64,000 bases of DNA from Stenotrophomonas sepilia (GTDB lineage Bacteria; Pseudomonadota; Gammaproteobacteria; Xanthomonadales; Xanthomonadaceae): the NCBI RefSeq assembly GCF_003244875.1, contig NZ_LXXZ01000048.1:1-64000 (forward strand), read 5' to 3'. The position numbers and the translations under genes were made by a program. Positions 59,801-64,000 of the stretch are shown in pieces. The notes under the pieces were generated by a model that did not search any database, was not told where the DNA came from, and saw only the letters and a program-made list of their open reading frames with translations. Within the stretch, counting starts at the first letter, position 1, and each line of letters opens with the position of its first letter.

Positions 59801-60361
59801 GAAGATGCTGTTGCTGGGCAGGCCACCCGGGTGCGCCGGATCATGGGTGTAGAGGCGCACGCTGCCGTCTTCGCCGAAACGGCAGACGCCATGGTTGTTG
59901 GTCCCGATCCACAAGGCGTCGTCGACATAGGCCAGTGCCCAGAACTGCCCCTGGCAGGTGGAATTGACCGTATCGAAGGTCTGGAAGCGTTCGCGGTCGG
60001 CATCCAGGCGTGCCACGCCCTTGCCATTGATGCCCACCCAGACCCGGTCCAGCGGGTCGATCAGCAGGGTCTCGATCTCGTTGCCTGGCAACGAGCCCGG
60101 CTGTTCCGGGTCGTGCTCCCAGACCCGCAGGCTGTTGCCGTCATAGCGGGCGAGTCCACCATCGGTGGCGGCCCATACGTGGCCCTGGCGATCCTCGGCC
60201 AGCGCCACCACCATGCGAGACGGCAAGCCTTCGGCGGCACCGAAGCGGCGCAGGCGTGGTGTTTCTGCCATGTGCAGGGTCGCAGCCGCCGTGGCCATCG
60301 CCACCAGCAGCAGTCCCATACCTGCGATGCCACGGCACCACAGGCGCCAGCCGCTCGTCAT
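56819..60361 (-). CDS. Hybrid histidine kinase with beta-propeller sensor (upstream paralogue)
   Basis: 1180 aa, exactly the length of its downstream neighbour and with the same domain order: N-terminal hydrophobic segment (about 8-28), Reg_prop propeller ([28 protein letters not shown] and further units), Y_Y_Y, TM (about 768-790), HisKA with His about 823 ([11 protein letters not shown]), HATPase ([22 protein letters not shown]) and receiver (Asp about 1110, [11 protein letters not shown]). Kinase and receiver parts are clearly closer to the paralogue than the propellers, as expected after duplication and sensor divergence. ATG at 60361. Probably the first gene of a two-gene operon. Confidence 0.92.
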   Translation of the reverse strand: MTSGWRLWCRGIAGMGLLLVAMATAAATLHMAETPRLRRFGAAEGLPSRMVVALAEDRQGHVWAATDGGLARYDGNSLRVWEHDPEQPGSLPGNEIETLLIDPLDRVWVGINGKGVARLDADRERFQTFDTVNSTCQGQFWALAYVDDALWIGTNNHGVCRFGEDGSVRLYTHDPAHPGGLPSNSIFTSLVDARGRLWVGTEAGVARWNGSGFEPVAARELGRLSVLRLSRDADGSIWVGSQNDGLYRIDGQDRVSRPRWADSAQLRSALVLADRQGGYWAGTSDGLLRGDAAALRRLEGDRGSGFLTAHSGVLDLLQDHEGGLWVALLTQGLAYLPPDWRRFSIWNQLDGKPLDSQYLLSAASDGKNYYVGSARGVYQLDAQGTLRLLASDRQLGNGVVWSVLPRPDGRLWLGRGGRITVYDPATGALRDLRIDGSADLRQRIDLMRQAPDGTVWVSVMGLDLQQRDAEGRLLHSHPLEHFRGTADAPIEQIRFDAQGRPWVMGDTGIWREQAGRFEAVPGVSRGPIYDLVWIDPQQLWLARQGAFERYQWDGMSLRLIQRIDGSAGVPPVTMGGLALADNGQLWATTPRGLLRWDPKTRRLQQFNERDGLSDAEFTGRPPAVNADGRVLAVTQTGLVAFDVNADDTVLPPSSLVIAEVRVRRDDARGWQPLPLTGTLLLGPDDRDLQIDARLLSYASPQGNRYRFRVQGYDQDWVEQGGDGQRTLSRLPTGRYVIEVQAATARGTWTPSQQLQVKVLPPWWRSGMAIFGYILLGSLLLVVLVWSIRARLRRRQQWQLTVHKQQLAEQASQAKSRFLATLGHEVRTPMTGVLGMSELLLATPLDPVQRGYAGSIQQAGSHLLRLVNDALDLARIEAGRLELDLRPFDLGELLDQVQGLMQPMAQQRQLVFQRGEDPPGPISVSGDEMRVRQILLNLLGNAIKFTERGHVGLAVRLEEKGGLCFEVHDSGPGINAEQQQRLFHRFEQADGPRTASRYGGSGLGLAICQELAVAMGGRIEVDSQPGKGARFRVRLPLPWTRQAANSAGDVAALPELPPLRILLVEDDATVAEVIAGLLRVRGHEVVHVLHGLGALSEIATDGFDVGLLDLDLPALDGTAIARQLRTMGYELPLVAVTARSDAYAETQVLAAGFDGFLRKPVTGDLLVTAIAQARAKRQATA

Positions 60362-60525
60362 CCTGAACCCCCTGTCCTGCGCCGATTGTCACACAGGGCC
60401 GGGGTCATGGCTGCAACAGCCTGTTTCCAGCGGCGGCACCACCACGAACTGTTGCACCCATGCACGCAACGTTGGCAGGGGGCTGTGCGTATGATCGCAG
60501 CGTCCCCTTCCGGAGCCCGCCATCG

Positions 60526-61158
60526 ATGCGTCCCTGTCTGGCCCTGCTGCCGATGCTGCTCGCCACCGCCCCTGCCTGGGCGGCCGCTGACACCTATCGC
60601 CTCGATCCGGTGCACACGCGGGTGCTGTTCTCGATCGACCACGCAGGCTACTCGCAGGCCATGGGCACGGTATCGGGCAGCGAGGGGCGCGTGCGGTTCG
60701 ATCCCGACAACTGGCGCGACGCCACCGTGGAAGTGGATGTCCCGGTGTCGCGACTGGACCTTGGTGATGCCAAGTGGAACCAGGCCACGTTGGCCCGCAG
60801 CCTGCTCGACGGCGAGCGTTTCCCGACCGCGCGATTCGTCTCCACCAAGGTCGAGCCGATCGATGCCAGGCGCGCGCACGTGTCCGGCACGCTGACCCTG
60901 CGCGGGGTCAGCCAGGAAGTCACGCTGGATGTGACCCTCAACGCCATCAAGCGCTACCCGCTTCCCCCGTTCCGACGCACCGCCGGTTTTTCCGCCAGCA
61001 CCACGCTGAGCCGGCGCGCGTTCGGCATCACCGCCTGGCCGGGCGTCATCGGTGATGCAGTACAACTGAGGATCGAGGCTGAAGCCACCCTCGACCGCAG
61101 CGACGCCCCGGGAACTCCCGCTCCCGTTCCGCACTCCGACCCCAAGACGGCCCCCTAG
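60526..61158 (+). CDS. YceI family periplasmic protein (first copy)
   Basis: A 210-aa lipocalin-like YceI domain protein with a signal peptide (MRPCLALLPMLLATAPAWAA, cleavage about 20). Typical pattern: YRLDPVHTRVLFSIDHAGYS, RFDPDNWRDATVEVDVPVS, and LTLRGVSQEVTLDVTL. The family binds polyisoprenoid or quinone-like lipids. C-terminal Pro-rich tail (APGTPAPVPHS). CGGAG before the ATG. Followed after 10 nt by a cytochrome b561 gene. Confidence 0.9.
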   Translation: MRPCLALLPMLLATAPAWAAADTYRLDPVHTRVLFSIDHAGYSQAMGTVSGSEGRVRFDPDNWRDATVEVDVPVSRLDLGDAKWNQATLARSLLDGERFPTARFVSTKVEPIDARRAHVSGTLTLRGVSQEVTLDVTLNAIKRYPLPPFRRTAGFSASTTLSRRAFGITAWPGVIGDAVQLRIEAEATLDRSDAPGTPAPVPHSDPKTAP

Positions 61159-61168
61159 AGGACCCCTC

Positions 61169-61741
61169 ATGACCGCCAAGAACACCCCCGCCGCCTGGGG
61201 GAGTGTCAGCCAGATCCTGCATTGGTTGATCGCACTGCTGATCCTCGCCCTGGGCGTGGTCGGCCTGACCATGGGTGAACTGCCCAAGACCCCGAAGTAC
61301 TTCTGGGTCTACACCGCGCACAAGTCGATCGGCATCACCGTGCTGGCGCTGGTGCTGTTCCGCCTGGGCTGGCGCCTGTACGCCGGTGCACCGAAGCCGG
61401 TGCCGGGCGTGCCCAGCTGGCAGGAGCGCATCGCCGGCGCCACCCACGTGCTGCTGTACGTGCTGATGTTCGCCATCCCGCTGTCGGGCTGGCTGTACGA
61501 CTCGGCCAGCGGCCTGCGCCCGTTCCGCTGGTTCGGCCTGGTCGACGTGCCCAAGCTGAGCGGACCCGACCCGCAGGTTGTCGCGGTATCGCATGCCATC
61601 CACGAATACGGCTTCTGGCTGTTGATCGCGGTGGTGCTGGCCCATGCCGGCGCTGCCTTCTACCACCACCTGTTCCAACGCGATGCAACGCTGTCCCGCA
61701 TGTTGCCGCGCGGCTGGCTCGCCTCCCCTCAGAAGGACTGA
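61169..61741 (+). CDS. Cytochrome b561 (CybB family)
   Basis: A 190-aa inner-membrane di-haem protein with four TM helices. Candidate haem His are in SQILHWLIAL, VYTAHKSIG, AGATHVLLYV and VLAHAGAAFYHH. It probably oxidises quinol or moves electrons to the periplasm. It lies between two yceI genes (10 and 3 nt spacing), an arrangement known from several proteobacteria, suggesting that YceI supplies or accepts the isoprenoid quinone. Confidence 0.92.
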   Translation: MTAKNTPAAWGSVSQILHWLIALLILALGVVGLTMGELPKTPKYFWVYTAHKSIGITVLALVLFRLGWRLYAGAPKPVPGVPSWQERIAGATHVLLYVLMFAIPLSGWLYDSASGLRPFRWFGLVDVPKLSGPDPQVVAVSHAIHEYGFWLLIAVVLAHAGAAFYHHLFQRDATLSRMLPRGWLASPQKD

Positions 61742-61744
61742 CCG

Positions 61745-62317
61745 ATGAACCTGAAACTGACCACTCCGGCCGCCGTGGCCGCCGCCCTGGCCGGCATGCT
61801 GGCCACCGCTCCGGCACTCGCTGCCGATTACGCGCAGGCTCCCGGCGCCGGTTCGATCCTGGTGTTCGCCACCAAGTACGACGGCGAAGTGTTCACCGGC
61901 AGCTTCCCGGGCTTCGCGACCAAGCTCAGCTTCGACCCGGCCAACCCGGCCGCCGGCTCGCTGGACGTGGTGATCCCGCTGGCCGGTGCCAAGAGCGGCA
62001 ACAGCGACCGCGATTCGACCCTGCAGGGTGCCGACTTCTTCAATGTTGGCAAGTTCGCCACCGCACGCTACACCGCCAAGGGCTTCCGCGCGGTGGGCAA
62101 CGACCAGTTCGCCGCCGATGGCACACTGGAGCTGCGCGGCGTCAGCAAGCCGGTCACGCTGACCTTCACCTGGAAGCCGGGCACCCAACCGGTGCTGACC
62201 GGCAAGGCCACGGTCAAGCGCCTGGACTTCGGCGTCGGCGGCGGTGACTGGGCCGACACCAAGACCATCCCGGACGAAACCGCGATCAGCACGATCGTGA
62301 AGTTCGACGCGAAATAA
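61745..62317 (+). CDS. YceI family periplasmic protein (second copy)
   Basis: A 190-aa YceI protein with a signal peptide ending ALAAD (about residue 27). Shows GSFPGFATKLSFDPANPAAGSLDV, ADFFNVGKFATARYTAKGF and LELRGVSKPVTLTF in parts, with FGVGGGDWADTKTI near the end. It starts 3 nt after the cytochrome b561 stop, so it is part of the same operon. It is only distantly similar to the first copy in the N-terminal half. Confidence 0.9.
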   Translation: MNLKLTTPAAVAAALAGMLATAPALAADYAQAPGAGSILVFATKYDGEVFTGSFPGFATKLSFDPANPAAGSLDVVIPLAGAKSGNSDRDSTLQGADFFNVGKFATARYTAKGFRAVGNDQFAADGTLELRGVSKPVTLTFTWKPGTQPVLTGKATVKRLDFGVGGGDWADTKTIPDETAISTIVKFDAK

Positions 62318-62327
62318 ACCGCATCGG

Positions 62328-62392
62328 GTAGTGCCCGCCGCTGGCTGGCATCACCGGGAACAGAGGGGTTGCCGGCCAGCGGCCGGCACTAC
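62328..62392. repeat. SMAG repeat dimer between yceI and the glutaredoxin-like gene
   Basis: GTAGTGCCCGCCGCTGGCTGGC and the inverse GCCGGCCAGCGGCCGGCACTAC. The right-hand CTAC (minus-strand GTAG, 62389-62392) contains the stop codon of the glutaredoxin-like gene. Confidence 0.83.
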
Positions 62393-62619
62393 CGATCGAC
62401 GGCCAACCACGCCCGAACCGTGGCGGCGTCGAACGGCCAGTCCAGCTCGCGGTCGCCGCGCTCGTCACGCAGCACAGGCACCCGCGTGCCATAGCGCGCT
62501 TCCAGCGCCGGCTGGTCGTCCAGGAACAGCGATTCGAACTCCGGCGCCCGTGCCCTCGCCAGCTCGGCCAGGGCCATGTCGCACAGGTGGCAATCGTCAC
62601 GTTGGATAAGGGTCAACAC
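62389..62619 (-). CDS. Glutaredoxin-like thioredoxin-fold protein (DUF836 type)
   Basis: A 76-aa protein, VLTLIQRDDCHLCDMALAEL at the N-terminus, with the CHLC redox motif at residues 10-13 and the cis-Pro segment TRVPVLRD. The GTG start at 62619 has GGGAG upstream and aligns with the usual start of the family. The longer frame up to 62859 is antisense to sdaA and not coding. Function: probable disulphide oxidoreductase, partner unknown. Divergent from sdaA (100 nt). Confidence 0.82.
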   Translation of the reverse strand: MLTLIQRDDCHLCDMALAELARARAPEFESLFLDDQPALEARYGTRVPVLRDERGDRELDWPFDAATVRAWLAVDR

Positions 62620-62719
62620 CGGCCGGGCTCCCGTGGCGGAAATGCTGCGCCGCAGCCATGGAAGTGCGGCGTGAACCGCTAGAATAGCGATCTCTTCCGG
62701 TACCCGCAGTACGGCAATC

Positions 62720-64000
<1,281 letters not shown>

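Overview
The window looks like chromosomal DNA of a Stenotrophomonas species (Xanthomonadaceae), probably of the S. maltophilia group. The reasons are the high GC content, the strong C/G bias at third codon positions, the gene families present, and above all the many short palindromic intergenic repeats that begin GTAG, which is typical of the SMAG family known from S. maltophilia. There is no prophage, IS transposase, CRISPR array, rRNA or recognisable tRNA. Fifty-two protein genes can be supported. All look intact, except that the last one (sdaA) runs off the right edge.

Layout. 1-439 is a composite palindromic element. 440-5212 holds an ACE-like M2 peptidase lipoprotein, a small unknown protein, a siderophore-interacting reductase and a Bcr/CflA drug exporter. 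5425-8594 holds a tandem glycine riboswitch and gcvP. 8638-14102 holds a VOC-fold protein, an amino acid permease, and a PAS-AraC regulator divergent from a large-subunit catalase (katE) that is followed by a histone H1-like protein. 14112-20540 holds a hydrolase, small exported or membrane proteins, a chemotaxis receptor, and a paired L,D-transpeptidase and M23 peptidase. 20673-24529 is hflK-hflC-DUF2065-purA. 24677-28456 holds a YhdH-type reductase, a PilH-like response regulator, CbpA, a peroxiredoxin and a bacterioferritin-like protein. 28577-35915 is a bacterial alpha-2-macroglobulin with penicillin-binding protein 1C.

36076-46052 is a complete 2-methylcitrate (propionate) cluster: prpB, prpC, acnD, prpF and prpD. 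It is driven by divergent PrpR through a clear sigma-54 promoter. A parDE toxin-antitoxin pair lies inside the operon between acnD and prpF. 46110-52858 holds a NIF3/YqfO-like protein, pdxH, a glycerate-kinase-like protein, dodecin, aroK-aroB, a WGR protein, hemE and an MdtD-like exporter. 52859-53194 is a second copy of the composite element, in opposite orientation. 53195-60361 is a tandem pair of 1180-residue hybrid sensor kinases with beta-propeller sensors. 60526-62317 is yceI-cytochrome b561-yceI. The window ends with a small glutaredoxin-like gene divergent from sdaA.

Themes. Glycine and serine catabolism (riboswitch-gcvP, sdaA), propionyl-CoA disposal (prp), envelope maintenance and defence (A2M/PBP1C, LDT/M23, HflKC), and oxidative or iron stress (KatE, peroxiredoxin, ferritin-like protein, YceI/cytochrome b561) account for most of the genes. 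The most unusual signals are: the two composite elements, whose outer and inner stems keep their geometry while their sequence changes; SMAG repeats whose GTAG ends supply the stop codons of four genes; and the toxin-antitoxin pair inside the methylcitrate operon.
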